A stretch of 64,000 nucleotides of DNA from Spisula solida (Eukaryota; Mollusca; Bivalvia; Venerida; Mactridae), in NCBI GenBank assembly GCA_947247005.1, contig OX365950.1, forward strand, positions 8,754,720 to 8,818,719, written 5' to 3'. The position numbers were made by a program, and so were the translations under genes. The notes beneath the pieces are model-generated. The model saw nothing but the letters and a program-made list of their open reading frames with translations, ran no database searches and had not been told where the DNA came from. Each line of letters begins with the position of its first letter. Position 1 is the stretch's first letter. Below are positions 43,801 through 52,345 of this stretch, one piece after another.

Positions 43801-45249
43801 GTCTAACAAAACGCTGATGGAAAAGCTACAAGGTTCAGATATTAAATGTTACCGTGATGATCGCTTATTTAGTACGGTACAAACCCAAATACAGAGTCGG
43901 TCACCTATTTTCCTTAGCATATTTGACATATTGGCATTAATGTCTACATCGGATGTACTTCAGAACAGTTCTGGATAGGTCTCTCGGATGTTCAGATGGA
44001 GAACAAATGGGTTTGGATGGACTCGGGACGAAACTTGAATGAAACCAAGTTCAGCAATTGGTATAAAGGGCAACCAGACAATCATTTGTCAGATGAAAAT
44101 TGCGTGGCAATGGATTACTTCAGGCATTATCAATGGAAAGATTATGCTTGTGTGTCGAAGTTCCATTATATTTGTGAATTGAATGAGAAGTAAGTTTTTT
44201 TATTATAAATTTGTTTTTAAATTAAAAATGCATACAAAGACGTCATCAGTGAGGGTTTATAGTACATGTAATTATATGGTAACTATACCGAGACTTACAT
44301 GTACTATTGGATCAAATTTAGTTGATAATGTCATGTACTGTGTTCGCTATGTATATTGGTCAATCCTTTGTTAAACATGTTTTCATATGATGGTCATATC
44401 AACGGTGGTTTGCAGCCACTCTAATAGCGCAACAAACATAAGGCACATTTTGAACTTAAACATGAAGTGGAGAGTCAGTCTGAATCTCTTCCACTATTCT
44501 CTGTGAGATTTTCATCAGTGTTTTGACTTTTACATTTTCGGTTATGTGATTCATGTACTGTTGGGGGAAGGGTGTATATATATGTTTATTATACCTCACT
44601 TTATATTACAATGCTAAAGTCCCATTACCCCCGGAGGCAGATATTTTGACTGTCCAACCTAAAAGACACGTGGTCGACCGAAAACTGACTGTCAGGTCAT
44701 GTGATCGACCTGACATTTTGAATGTCATGCAAGGGCAAGTAACTGCGTCAATTTTAATTAATTGACTGCTGAAATATACAAGATTTTCTTAAAATATAAT
44801 GTGGAATAAACACAACAATATATGAAAGCACAGGCATGTCTACTGTATATAACTATTACAATAATGGCTGTGAACATTTTGCTAGACTTATAATATTGTT
44901 CGGCATAATAAAATAAATATCAGATGCCTGCCTGCGTGACATTGATATGGTCAACCCTCGAAACAGAATGTCACCCTCGGCTTCGCCTCAGGGTGACATT
45001 CTGCCCTCGGGTTGACAATATCAATGTCACGCAGGCAGGCATCTGATATTTATACAAGGCAGTTTATCAGAATTATACATAAAGTAGTAAAGACTAATAC
45101 TGTGAATGTAAAGTACATTTTTCACTAACAATATTTATGCACATATCATAAAGTTAACTATTATGAGATACAGGTAAACAAATAAAACTGTTTCTGTAGC
45201 CATTTCTTGCTGTATTTACAGTTCCTTTGGGCAAATAGTTGGGAAATAG
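31871..45249 (+). CDS. Secreted C-type lectin 5 (five exons, 160 aa) with retrotransposon in intron 1
   Basis: Coding exons 31871-31928, 40800-40879, 41936-42026, 43964-44189 and 45222-45249, phases 1, 0, 1 and 2. Signal peptide MSCVYNVLLVIATVVFGN. Long-form C-type lectin domain with cysteines at 21, 32, 49, 123, 139 and 147. The binding site is the most classical of the five: QPD (113-115), ENC with E121, and WKD (134-136). This predicts Ca2+-dependent, galactose-type binding (family rule, not tested). The tail exon encodes SFGQIVGK. Exon 2 is two codons shorter than in the other genes, and exon 1 one codon longer. Intron 1 (8871 bp) holds a sense-oriented BEL/Pao element that may disturb expression. 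AATAAA lies 50 nt after the stop. Confidence 0.84.
32204..32417. mobile_element. Left half of a TIR element split by the BEL/Pao insertion
   Basis: The left end (CAGGGGTGCGTTCGTAACGC, then TGTTCCGCACATC) is matched by the inverted right end at 39980-40023. The two halves (32204-32417 and 39825-40023) would form one MITE of about 410 bp if the retrotransposon and one copy of its target duplication were absent. Confidence 0.6.
32413..32417. repeat. Target site duplication, left copy
   Basis: ACATG directly before the 5' LTR; the same five bases follow the 3' LTR at 39825-39829. Five bp fits BEL/Pao integration. Confidence 0.85.
32418..33128 (+). repeat. 5' LTR of the BEL/Pao element
   Basis: Begins TGTAAATGG, ends CCCCTTACA. 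It holds an initiator-like TTTCAGTTC (33059-33067) and, 19 nt after its T33061, AATAAA (33080-33085). This suggests an R region beginning near 33061-33063 and a U5 ending at 33128. Three tandem-like TTTAACC(T/C)TA.TTTTAG words occur at about 32529-32585. No clear TATA box. Confidence 0.9.
33061..33071 (+). promoter_or_regulatory. Putative transcription start and self-primer segment
   Basis: TCAGTTCTTAC. TCAGTT fits the initiator consensus, and the 11 nt are an exact reverse complement of the 11 nt following the LTR (33129-33139). In Tf1 the first 11 nt of the transcript anneal to the primer binding site and prime reverse transcription. The same use here is an inference. Confidence 0.45.
33129..33140 (+). 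other. Primer binding site region (non-canonical)
   Basis: The sequence after the 5' LTR is GTAAGAACTGAG and lacks the TGG expected for a tRNA 3' CCA end. It is exactly complementary to 33061-33071. It also reads as a fair splice donor (ACA|GTAAGA). Confidence 0.5.
33159..38807 (+). CDS. BEL/Pao Gag-Pol polyprotein (1882 aa, intact)
   Basis: One uninterrupted frame; ATG in a good context (GCCATGG) 30 nt after the LTR. Residues 1-230 are charged and helical, then a DUF1759-like Gag segment from about 264. Zinc knuckles CX2CX4HX4C lie at 482-495 and 516-529, followed by a CGKC..H..C.H cluster. The protease motif is LLDTQSDTSF (catalytic D604). Reverse transcriptase has D942 (CDIEKMF) and YVDD at 1020-1023. 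RNase H has acidic residues at 1214 (FSDAS) and 1287 (WTDS). Integrase has an HHCC zinc segment (about 1512-1553) and a D1585, D1647, E1694 core. The C-terminal basic domain (about 1750-1870) is the DUF5641 type. No stop, frameshift or missing catalytic residue is visible, so the element could be active. Gag and Pol are fused, with no frameshift signal needed. Confidence 0.95.
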   Translation: MDKDQEGQPADEGHPHRERSYTTKMAAHMEDEYHKRKLLWDKTYEQWKLHIRECKLKLKKTCDEEGLEQMMESVSVHERNVIECFERLKYCRVPDPSVVRRVDACVAVTSDAVKMINEMISGLECYDDIQFRKRLQTTGYASSIFTVSDIGSHKSEGTVRSAVSEKVVETVVELAERRAELAALEVDRQYYTDNDGQSKLINAKKNVVAAEAKLATYSQVANGQSGIPHGTILKNDNVNSSIKEFSTNELAKALADSVNLNRLPVPEPPVFSGDPLQYFEWRTAFKLLIEGKGIASTDKIFYLKKYVGGEAKRAIEGFFFRGNDQAYSNAMAILEERFGHPFIVQRAYRAKLDNWPNIPPRNPTALRDFSDFLRACRETNDMLSNLGTLNDCTENRKLARKLPEWAAVKWNREVQTRLDNTGSYPSFDQFVNFISKEARIACNPVSSPYLLEEKHVDKRSAKSFSINTEANGSSVAHQQKHCVYCKRRNHNISECYTFVSLTIEQKRAHIRENNLCFGCLNFGHRNKDCTEKLTCGKCNLRHPTCMHEERTIQRAEKDEQGNVKAATSLRVNRNEGQSTSMIVPVWLCTEDAPNREILTYALLDTQSDTSFIHEDTAASLQVQGKPIKLSLSTLASEKTIVESKSITGLMVRGFRSSEKLKINNAYTSDCIPVDRSNIPTRETALMWPHLKDIADSVAPLQSCDVGLLLGYNCPQALAPLKTVQGKEAQPYAVLTKLGWSVVGYRSNQLSFLHNSTCHRVQTKELPLVSPRDSIKTLEMDFAHDSTHDVKVSQDDITFLNIMKSNVYQRSDKHLEMPLPFKERPVLPNNRSLALIRLSHLKRKLSRDEQYHEKYKLFMNEMIERGDAEVLPEISSSDCQWYIPHHGVFHPKKPDKLRVVFDCSAKYRNISLNQHLLSGPDLTNGLAGVLLRFRRFPIAIMCDIEKMFHQFFVHEPDRDYLRFLWWEDGDLNSEPRDFRMRKHLFGAASSPACANYGLKHLAKSHEEQYPEASAFVQNDFYVDDGLSSVKNETEAIQLVKNAQTICSNGGVRLHKFVSNSKSVIESISASERADDVKNLDLTLETLPIERALGILWNIEEDKFQFRICQNLQSKHASGKNLGEMAATRRNMLSVVASIFDPLGLLSPVTLTGKKILQHMCQGGIGWDDQLSNIDNLEWNSWIKNLHELDSIQIPRCLIANEFPKDTKIELHHFSDASSYGYGQCSYIRLVNDNRIHCALLIGKARVAPLAVVTIPRLELTAAVLSVKMSEFLKRELHLQVNREYFWTDSRVVLGYIANEARRFHVFVSNRVQMIRQSTEPSQWFYVKSKDNPADHASRGLSAAELQNSTWFTGPAFLWERKIEPERVVPELQLGDPEVKVARNFYVETSEHTNLLTLLKRFSCWSRAVSVIARLQRLANGVKGLQTPTVDERRNSELTIIKLVQRESFPYAIDKLSSNRALPKSDSLYPLDPILQDGVLRVGTRLRNANLPEEFIHPIILPKNSLVTKQIIDHAHRSIQHQGRGFTLNKLRSLGYWVVGGSKAVANFIRNCVACRKLRRPTESQRMANLPNDRVEEYPPFTYCGMDCFGPFTVRQGRKEIKRYGLVFTCLCSRAIHIEMLDDMSTDTFINGLRCFMAIRGTVRQIRSDQGSNFVGAKNELSVKPNVPKVVTYLAEKQCDFLLNAPSSSHTGGVWERQIRTIRNVINSVLLLCPGRLDDSSLRTLFYEVMAIVNSRPLTVCDINDPSALEPLTPNHILTGKSDIPAPPPGDFVREDLFLRKRWRRVQYLLEQFWSRWQKEYITSISLRQKWHTVRRNIRVNDIVLIKDDGLPRNHWPLAIVVEAIPDNDGLVRRVKVKVGVRGTAPVIILERSVHKLVLLIEHQ
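38808..39113 (+). other. 3' untranslated region and polypurine tract of the element
   Basis: About 300 bp between the stop codon and the 3' LTR. The last bases, GGTGGGAG (39106-39113), are a short purine tract suited to prime plus-strand synthesis. No envelope or accessory frame. Confidence 0.6.
39114..39824 (+). repeat. 3' LTR of the BEL/Pao element
   Basis: 711 bp, same length as the 5' LTR, with four substitutions and no indel by eye. Two of them are adjacent and turn TTCTTACGG into TTCTTGGGG just before the poly(A) signal (39776-39781). Confidence 0.9.
39825..40023. mobile_element. Right half of the split TIR element
   Basis: Ends with CGGAACAGACCTTACGAACA, then TACCCCAG, the inverse of the left end at 32204. 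It also holds two internal GTTC.GT..GTTCG.A words. The first five bases are the right copy of the BEL/Pao target duplication. Confidence 0.6.
40025..40152. mobile_element. Partial pogo/Tigger-like MITE related to 57461-57636
   Basis: Contains CGATATACTAACG..., ATACAACGACATTTTGCAGC and GTCGCTGTATCGAGACCTGG, as in the better preserved copy downstream. Ends are mutated. Confidence 0.45.
41113..41232. mobile_element. Mariner-like element fragment
   Basis: Starts TA|CGAGGGGCATTATGAAAG, typical wording for the end of TA-targeting mariner elements. It continues for about 120 bp, matching 31145-31215 inverted, and then stops. In intron 2 of lectin gene 5. Confidence 0.45.
42030..43960. other. Large intron 3 of lectin gene 5
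   Basis: AT-rich, with several related words about CAGCAAGGACA/GCAATAACAAAAA spaced along 42240-43210, hinting at an old degenerate repeat. The 139-codon minus-strand frame 43350-43769 has no recognisable domain. Confidence 0.35.
44913..45053. mobile_element. 141-bp near-perfect hairpin element
   Basis: Arms of about 66 nt (ATAAATATCAGATGCCTGCC ... and its reverse complement ending at 45053) meet at a tiny CTTCGC centre. Only a few mismatches. It lies in intron 4 of lectin gene 5, about 170 bp before the tail exon, so transcripts would carry a strong hairpin. Confidence 0.8.
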
Positions 45250-45298
45250 ATGTACTCGCTGTTTGTGCCATTGTCTTTTCTATTGTATACAAAAACAT

Positions 45299-45304
45299 AA
45301 TAAA
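45299..45304 (+). terminator. Poly(A) signal of lectin gene 5
   Basis: AATAAA 50 nt after the exon 5 stop; spacing agrees with genes 1 and 2. Confidence 0.55.
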
Positions 45305-45381
45305 TAGCATGTATTATCACACAGTAGTGTTGTCATCTTATGTAAATACGAAGACGAATATATAACTCGAACAATTTAACG

Positions 45382-46470
45382 TGATCCTCAGGGGCGGATC
45401 CAGGATTTGGCGTTAGGGGGGGGGCGTACATTCATGTATTGATACCCCCCTCCTCAAGAAAATATGCGAGCGAAGCGAGCTAGAAAAAATGTATATCTGA
45501 GAAGCATTCCACACAATTTTCGTTCTTTATCTTATAATATTCATTGATAAAGTTTATGTGAGAGCAAGGCGAGGAAGAATATATGCATTAATTATTTGAA
45601 CAGCATATCCCTCAAACTCATTCCCTACTTGACAAAATAAACTGACAGTGGTTGTGCGAGCGTAACGAGCAAGAAAAAATGCAATTATCTATTTCAGCAG
45701 CATACACCACAGCCTTATTACTTGGTAATATTCACTGATGTAGTAATTGTCAGAACTAGAAAAAAATCAGTGTTTGTCTGAGCAGAATACCCAAACAACT
45801 CATTGGTAAATCAAAAGCTTTCATTGAATGTACGTAGTTCTTCAGCGAGCAAGAAAAATCGTTGTTTATATGAACAGCATAGCAAGGACTAACGATAATC
45901 GACTGGATACTATTCACTGATATATAACTGCTGTGAATTCGTCACAAAAAAGGCAATGTCTATCTGAGCAGCATACCCTGCGAACTCCAGGGCTTCAGTT
46001 GTGTTTCAGTGGAAATGTGAAGTACTTGGGGGTCCAGTGATTAGGGAGTCCAGTGGCTTTCTGCCTCGTGACTTTTTAAATAGAACCATGGAATTCGTCA
46101 GCTGCATTCTGAGGTATCTTATTTTTAATGAAAAGGACAGGTTTATTAGAAAATAAAGCCAACTGTATTAATATTTTTTTCTTGTCGGACATATTTAATG
46201 TGCAAGAATCTCGGCATTTCTGTAGCCGATGTTCGGCACCATGCTACCAACCAGTCCCATATCTTGTTTTTGCATACAGCACTAAGTTCAATTTAAAATC
46301 CATAAATTGATTATTGTTGTATTTACGCGAGCGAAGCGAGCGAAAAAAAATGCACATCAATATTGTTCTTACATCCAAAATATGATAAATTACCTAGGCT
46401 CCGGCGATTTTAGGGGGGGGGGGGGGCGTACGCCGGGTCCGCCCCCCCCTTGGATCCGCCTATGATCCTA
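45382..46470. mobile_element. hAT-like non-autonomous transposon, ~1.07 kb
   Basis: Inverted ends (AGGGGCGGATCCAGGATTT at 45390 and TTGGATCCGCCTA ending at 46462) flank the element. TGATCCTC (45382-45389) and TGATCCTA (46463-46470) look like an 8-bp target duplication with one change. Both subterminal regions carry G or C runs. The 15-mer GCGAGCGAAGCGAGC occurs near both ends (45466-45480 and 46327-46341), with decayed versions between. No transposase frame. Confidence 0.65.
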
Positions 46471-47061
46471 TAACCTTCTATAAGCATAATTTTTACAGTA
46501 GGCTCCAAGTCTATATCCGTCTTCGGTATTTGTTTTCGAGTGCGATTTAAGAGGAGTACAATACACATTAAGTAAATCTAAACGACTGGTATGGCGCAAG
46601 ATTATTGCGGATATTGATATATTCTGCAAACCTTTTACTATATGCATGCTTACAGGTCTAGGACTACGTTAATTTGTTCCGACTATAACACTACTAAAGA
46701 GTTATTTTAATGTAAAGGCATTATATTTTGACATATCAGGGTTGCATGACCTGAAGATTTATTTCCTGTTCCGATATCATAAAATGAGTTTTATTCAAAA
46801 CACGTGACATGGTTAGCTATGTTAGAAATATGTTTAGAATTTAAAGAATATCCCTTCGTTAATTCTAGAATGTTTATGTTCATAAAATGTATCGATGCGA
46901 TTTTCCGTTAACTTCCCTATCATTTCTCTAAATACTGTGAATTTCTTTTAGGAATTTCTATACATGTTTCGTGCCACATGGATGTATATTATAGGATAAA
47001 TAGGTAATTTACATCTCATCAACACAAAATAAACATACTTACAACATATGACAATAAAATA
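46471..47061. other. Gene-free DNA
   Basis: No coding exon or repeat recognised. Confidence 0.4.
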
Positions 47062-47902
47062 CACTCAAGGACTTTAAAAACGCCTCATCTGATCAGTATT
47101 TATGTTATTGCAAAATCATTTTTCATGTGTAATAATTTATATGTCCAACTTGTAAATCAGTTTATTTTGTAATAAATTGTTGTCTCGTTATTTTCTGGTA
47201 ATCCTGCAAGCGCACTCAGCCTAGGTTAAAGGGAGGGATTTTCAATACCGACTATAGGCACACCTAATCTTGATATGCGGGATGACATTCGTCTACTAAG
47301 TCCTTTAACAAACCTCCTGTCACTTAAAAGATGTTCACAATAATATCTCCGCATGTTCAAATCACCTGTCATATTTTAAAAAATGAGCATGGACAAAAGT
47401 CAATAACATAAGATCGACCACACCTTTAGACGGGCATTCAAAATCACTAAGTTTTAAGTCTTATTACTAATATTGGCAAATTCAAAATCTAATCTTATTC
47501 TTTTTGAACATGTTGAATTTTAAAAGTTTAAATGAGATAGGTTGGCGGGTGTATAGAAATAAAACAACATAATAAAAACTTGCAGATGCTTTAACACAAA
47601 GTTAGAAAGCGATTAACCAATGTGTTCGACGAATCTGTGTGCTTACACCGTCTTAACACATATAAGCACACGAAGATTAATGCCACGCATATCCTGTATG
47701 GAAATTTCTACACTTTTGCCTAGGGTGATTGAGCTTGCAGTATTCCCAGAAAATAGTATAACGATATAACAATTTATTACAAACTAAATTGAATTATACG
47801 TAGAAAAGATAAACGAACTCGTAGAATTTTTTTAAATAAAATGAATAATAAATGCGATATTGGGCATTGAACCAGGTGAGGCGTTTTTAAAGTCCTTGAG
47901 TG
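47062..47902. mobile_element. TIR element, ~840 bp
   Basis: CACTCAAGGACTTTAAAAAC plus GCCTCA at the left end is exactly inverted at the right end (26 bp). The inside is AT-rich and non-coding. Target duplication unclear. Confidence 0.65.
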
Positions 47903-50130
47903 CATAGTGTTGCCACTCATCTAAAGTTAGGAATAAAAGATGATAAAAAATAATGATTCAACCATATCACTAAACAGCATACAGCATTTGGGTAGATTGT
48001 AACACCAGGCCTCTTAAAATGAACCGACTTAACGATATTGCGCCAAAAGAACCATATAGAACAAGGTTCATCCCAAGCATAAGACAGTTTGTGCTGCAAT
48101 AAGTTTGAAGCTGAAAGTTAAAATAACATGCCTAAGTATATTATGTGATATATTTTGACATATGATTAATTATATATATAAAGTGTATTTGAAGATAAAT
48201 AGGTATATAAGCTTGCTAATGAAGAAAACAGTATGTGATTAACTTCTATTTTATAAATGTTACTGGGCTGATAATAAAATTGCTGGCTGTGCGCTTTCAA
48301 CATTAATCTATCAGTGAATGAGAGACCGGGATTCGGTACCGATTCCTATTGTTTTAAAGGGAGACATTTAACACATGAGGGGGTCGATAGACAGATGACA
48401 GTCAGTTTAGCACATGATATGCTCTGAGCCAATCGAATCACTAGAATTGTATAAAGCAACGAGGAGGTATATTAATATAAATCGGATAGGGGACAAATAG
48501 TGAATGCGAAGAAAATAAAAACCCTAGTTCCGGCCCCGGTCAAAATGACAAATACTAAAACGTTTTGACATATTCTTGATTATTTAAGATTGAAAAACTC
48601 CATCATAAAACGTAATTGGAGATACAATTTAACACCATATCTTAATAATTTAAACAAAAATACGAAACTACGGGTACACTGTTGTATACGGTTTACTATA
48701 TTATATAGGTTATATTGCTAGTAAGGTGAGTAATTGTTAACCATATTCGCGACCTTCAAGTATACACGAGCGTAAGTTCAGAGACGCTCATTTATCTTTT
48801 TGAGTGTGTTTAATGTTAATTTGATATAAAAGTATCTAATTAGATAATTTTCCTAGTCCCTGAAAGCCGTCAAACGACCAAACTCGTATCGTTACTCACG
48901 CAAAAAATAGGCACGGTCTGTCAAATAAAGACGTTTTTGTGTATATTCTTCGTTAAACTACACAACTTGAATCGAGCAAAATGGCACCACTGAGACCTAC
49001 TTCATGTTTCTAATACTTTACCAGGAAAGGAATAATAAATAACGGTGCATTTTGAGGATAAATAAAAATGTTTGTGTACTGAACTTTGCTTTAGTGTTGC
49101 TCACTGGTGTACGGAGTATTGCTGTACACTGTACGGAGTATTGCTCACGGAAATTTAGTAGATTCGACGTATTACTAGTGTTATTTGGTAAATATTACTT
49201 ACATTGTCAATATCTATATCTGTTGAATATTGGAGAGTTGAAAAACTACATTAAAACATGCTGGAATGTACGAATCCTGAGGTGGAGCCGAGCATCCCTC
49301 AAAATGTTTAATGTAATTATTTATATGTACCCAAGTTTGACAGGGTTTAGAGTATGATTAGTACATATTCATCGTACATATTAAGTTAACTACTCCATTG
49401 TCTTAAACATAGGCCTATCCTAACGAACGTTCAAATGCTAAACTAACTCGTCCAGCGTGCTGGAATCATACACCATCACCCATCAGCCTCTAACCAATGG
49501 TCATGTTGTTATCATATATAGTGACATTACGTGGCAACCAAACTATATCATGTTACCAACTGATCCACATAACTGTCTTAGGTTAAATTTTGTTCAATGA
49601 ACATAACATTTGCTGATTAAAGTCTTGGATAAACCTATCAGTTCATGTGTATACAAACTGTACAATGATAAAAATACATGTAAGCTACTATTGAGTATTA
49701 ATAGGTAACTTACATATCTTTATAAGAACAATAGGTTCTTGAACCCACTTTGCTGGTCTGACCTCTTCCTAAGAAAAATAAGTGGCCGGACCCACTTGAG
49801 GAAATTTCTGTATCCAGGCATTACCATGTTCAATATAAATGTTCTGTCACACACAAATTATTCTTGAAAAAAGTTTTTATGACAGGAAAATACAAAAATA
49901 ACACAAATAGAGCTGATAAATTCCTTTCATTTAGCAGCACTTTATTTATGACTTGATATAGAATCTATCTTAGAGCTATAAAACATTACATAGTTATTCT
50001 TATTAAGTAGAATGGTTGGTGGGTAAGTCACATATTAAGATATATGTAAGGTAATCTATATATTCAGTTAAAAGTTCAGTTCAGTTTTGTTTAGTTTGTG
50101 TTTAGAAACTTTATTATCTTAACTATGATA
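47903..50130. other. Gene-free DNA
   Basis: Frames up to about 100 codons exist (49052-49357 plus) but show no family motif, and no splice-consistent exon was recognised. AT-rich. Confidence 0.4.
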
Positions 50131-50137
50131 TGGTTTA

Positions 50138-50815
50138 CAACAACAATAATAATGATAATAATAATAATAACGACTTTATTTAAAGAGGCAACACAGTTGG
50201 GTATACCCAGTCTTCCCTGTGAGCCTCATATAACATTGACATAATATATGACATTGTGCATTTATAAAAGTTACATGAAAGGCAAATAATAACTATAAAC
50301 ATAATAACATATATACACAGCTGAAAGAAAGTCAATATATAAATTTAAGGCAGAATATCTAACTGCAGTATATACACATTAAATGATGGCATAAATTGCA
50401 TAGAACATGGTTCATGGGTCCTGATAATTAATAAATGTATCTCTCAAATGAGAGAAAAGTTTGTTTGACCACCAGAGAACCACCACTTCAAGTAGTTGCT
50501 TTTAAATAAGTTAACATTTGCAGATGTTCTTACATCGTGAGGAAAACAGTTCCATAATTTTGCACCAGTATATGCCAATGATTTTCTGCAAAATTCTAGC
50601 CTTGGTTGTGGAACTGCGAGTAGCTTTTGCTCAAATGATCTCAATGATCTGTTTTCATGATAAGTAAATAGTTGCTCCACATACTTTGGGAGGAAGACGT
50701 TTAAAGATTTGTATACTAGAATTGCCTTTTTATAGTTAATTCTGTCTGAGAATTTCATCCAATTTAATTGCAAAAATAATTCATCTGTCAACCAATCCTT
50801 ACACTCAAATGGTCA
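50138..50815 (-). pseudogene. 5'-truncated LINE, RT C-terminus and ATT tail
   Basis: The minus frame (50444-50791 and about ten codons further upstream) reads LNWMKFSDRINYKKAILVYK, then LPKYVEQLFTYHENRSLRSF and a GAKLWNCFP segment. These are the conserved blocks at the C-terminus of many non-LTR retrotransposon ORF2 proteins. About 270 nt of 3' UTR follow, ending in an (ATT)n tail at 50138-50172. The frame stops after SLI. Truncated at its 5' side by an upstream stop, so inactive. Confidence 0.75.
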
Positions 50816-51515
50816 AATTCACTCTTTTGAGGTTCATAGCAAGCAACATTTTAGAAGGCAAAATGTTGTTATAATATTAAATTGATACTTTGCTTATATC
50901 CTAGTTTTATTCAGTGTTTTTGGAAACGTGAGCAAACGTGCAAAACTCTGTACAGTAAACATCAATACTCCGTACACGCCCTTCTATCTATGTTGGTGTG
51001 TATCTTTGTTGTACTTTGATCTATTTTTCTAAAATTTGGACTGAAGACATTTACGCATGTTCAACACAAACAGAATGCTAAGTTAAAAATATATATCTCG
51101 GCAATACACTCATTCGAAACGTATGTAAAGCGCTGTGGTCAATATTTTCGTGTGAGCAGTAGCCCAATACTGGTTAATTTGAACACTCTACGAATACCTG
51201 TTATACTTTGACGTTTTATAAAGTTATAAAAATATCCGAAGACTTTAAACCCTAGTTGGGATGATATAAGCAGTCAGTAATTTGGCAAATATCGTCTTTG
51301 AACTTACCCTGGTATACACGAGAATGTCGCGAACATTGATCATGTTACTCACGACAAAACTGTCAGATTTTGTAAGAAGATCACCCAACAACTATTTCTG
51401 TATATTTACTATGAGATCTGGCCAGTGTTTTTTTATGATTTTAAAACGTCCAATCAGTTGCCATGTCAACCAGAGTTATGTATAGTGCTTAGGAGGAGAA
51501 GTAGTTTGAATGTAC
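50816..51515. other. Gene-free DNA
   Basis: Nothing recognised beyond short random ORFs. Confidence 0.4.
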
Positions 51516-51610
51516 TGTTGACGCACGGAAGCACGGACGGACACACTGATGGACATCGGTCGAAGAGTGATCACAATAGCTTACCCTGTCACTATAAGCT
51601 AAAACTGTAC
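51515..51610. repeat. GGACGG-type repeat tail
   Basis: ACGCACGGAAGCACGGACGG, then GGACATCGGTCGAAGAGTGA and CACAATAGCTTACCCTGTCA. Resembles the microsatellite-bearing tails of bivalve interspersed repeats; the tandem core is missing. Confidence 0.45.
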
Positions 51611-51979
51611 ATTTCAGTATGTTTCTTTTTCAGTTGATCTTCTTTGTTGTTTAAAGCAGCATCTTTGTCTTTAGTTCACCTTCTTTGCTTTTTATTTCAT
51701 CATTTTCTTTAACTCGCTTATTTCTCTGAAATAATGACAGCTAAATTATTTGTCACTATTCGTGTATTGAATCATTAAAATAAATAAGAATTTTCCGTAT
51801 ACCAAGGTAAAGGAAAATATATAAATACATTTGCATCTCATAACGTGATTTAATTTCAACCGCGTCAATATTATTTCGAATATGTTTGAAACCCAACTGT
51901 GTGTACGTTTATGCCCCTTACTGCAAAGCCACACTTTTGGTTTGCTGCGCCTTCGCTACCTAGGATGTTTTAGTTAAAC

Positions 51980-52290
51980 TTTGTTGATTTTGTATGTGCC
52001 ATTCTGCAATTTCGTTGTCCAGCAAAGGCTGCTTCGTATCTTTCAAAATTGCATGTACACTATATATATGTTGTGGATTGTCCTTGTCATGTGTAATGTC
52101 CAGTTGTTATTTTCTCGTCACCAGGCTCTCGTTCCGTTTTAGTTTGACTGACTGAGGCGGCAGACTTTCGGGATGGGATGCCGTGTTTTCAGTGCTTTGA
52201 GTGTTTGTAATGTTTTCTGTGCTCGGCTGGTTAAGTTGAGTGCTGCCTTCCTTGTCTGACTTAGTGTAATCTTTTTGCCTGTAAATAACG
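51980..52290 (+). repeat. Family A copy, left of a TIR transposon
   Basis: TTGTATGTGCCATTCTGCAA, TTTCGGGATGGGATGCCGTG and the core TTTTCTGTGCTCGGCTGGTT plus GCTGCCTTCCTTGTCTGACT. The first two thirds recur at 53490-53690. Confidence 0.6.
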
Positions 52291-52345
52291 CTATTAATTT
52301 TCTATGCGTGTTTAAATACTATCACTAGTTTATGTGTTGTCACCC

